From: Apostichopus japonicus
Taxonomy: Eukaryota; Echinodermata; Holothuroidea; Aspidochirotida; Stichopodidae
Assembly: GCF_037975245.1 (NCBI RefSeq)
Contig: NC_092579.1
Span: forward strand, 29,349,666-29,413,665
Reading direction: 5' to 3'
DNA: 64,000 nt
This document shows, one piece after another, positions 63,981-64,000 of this stretch (its first letter is position 1; every line of letters starts with the position of its first letter). The position numbers and the translations under genes were made by a program. The notes under the pieces were generated by a model that had not been told where the DNA came from, made no database searches, and saw nothing but the letters and a program-made list of their open reading frames with translations.

Positions 63981-64000
63981 TGAGTCCATGTTACCCTGTA
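63981..64000 (+). CDS. PARN: Possible start of the next PARN exon, cut by the window edge
   Basis: TTTTTTTCTTCAG is a strong acceptor. With the one base left by exon 18 the frame reads VSPCYPV and is open to the edge. Only 20 bases are visible, so this is a guess from splice-site quality and phase. Confidence 0.3.

Overview
The window is eukaryotic: protein-coding exons are short, bounded by GT/AG splice sites, separated by long AT-rich introns and set among retrotransposon remnants, non-autonomous DNA transposons and many minisatellites. The style of the repeats (CR1/L2-like LINEs with a 3' hairpin and an ATA-type tail, hAT-type elements with G-tract ends, a dispersed repeat containing AGGTCA half-sites) suggests a marine invertebrate deuterostome, most likely an echinoderm such as a sea cucumber. 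That assignment is inference; no marker gene settles it.

Two genes can be built exon by exon, both on the + strand. The first is a complete MFSD6-type major facilitator transporter: four coding exons between 7779 and 13677, 500 codons plus stop, with splice phases that fit at every join. The second is PARN, the poly(A)-specific ribonuclease: 18 coding exons between 17286 and 58514 give about 618 codons, and the 3' end lies beyond the window. The DEDDh catalytic residues are present (D28, E30, D297, H382, D387), as are the R3H region and the RRM with its cap-stacking tryptophan (W463).

Layout: 1-1552, 3' half of a dead LINE; 1553-7778, intergenic DNA with a reverse-strand gene fragment, an AGGTCA repeat and two hAT-type elements nested in each other (4582-6170 and 4945-5599, both with target-site duplications); 7779-13677, MFSD6-like gene with a 159-bp tandem array in intron 1 and a hAT MITE in intron 3; 13678-17285, intergenic; 17286-64000, PARN. 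PARN introns hold a 1.6-kb hAT-type element (intron 1), a 148-bp higher-order array (intron 3), a tRNA-like SINE (intron 7), a 68-bp G-rich TTAGGG-containing array ending just before exon 11, a 2-kb tandem duplication (intron 13), a 93-bp array built from the start of exon 16 itself, two dead LINEs (intron 17) and a 49-bp array with a CCAAT box in every unit (after exon 18).

The most unusual item is the array before PARN exon 16. Each 93-bp (31-codon) unit copies the splice acceptor and first part of that exon, and the last two copies are open and in frame with the real exon. I found no evidence of a multi-gene system such as a defence island or biosynthetic cluster.
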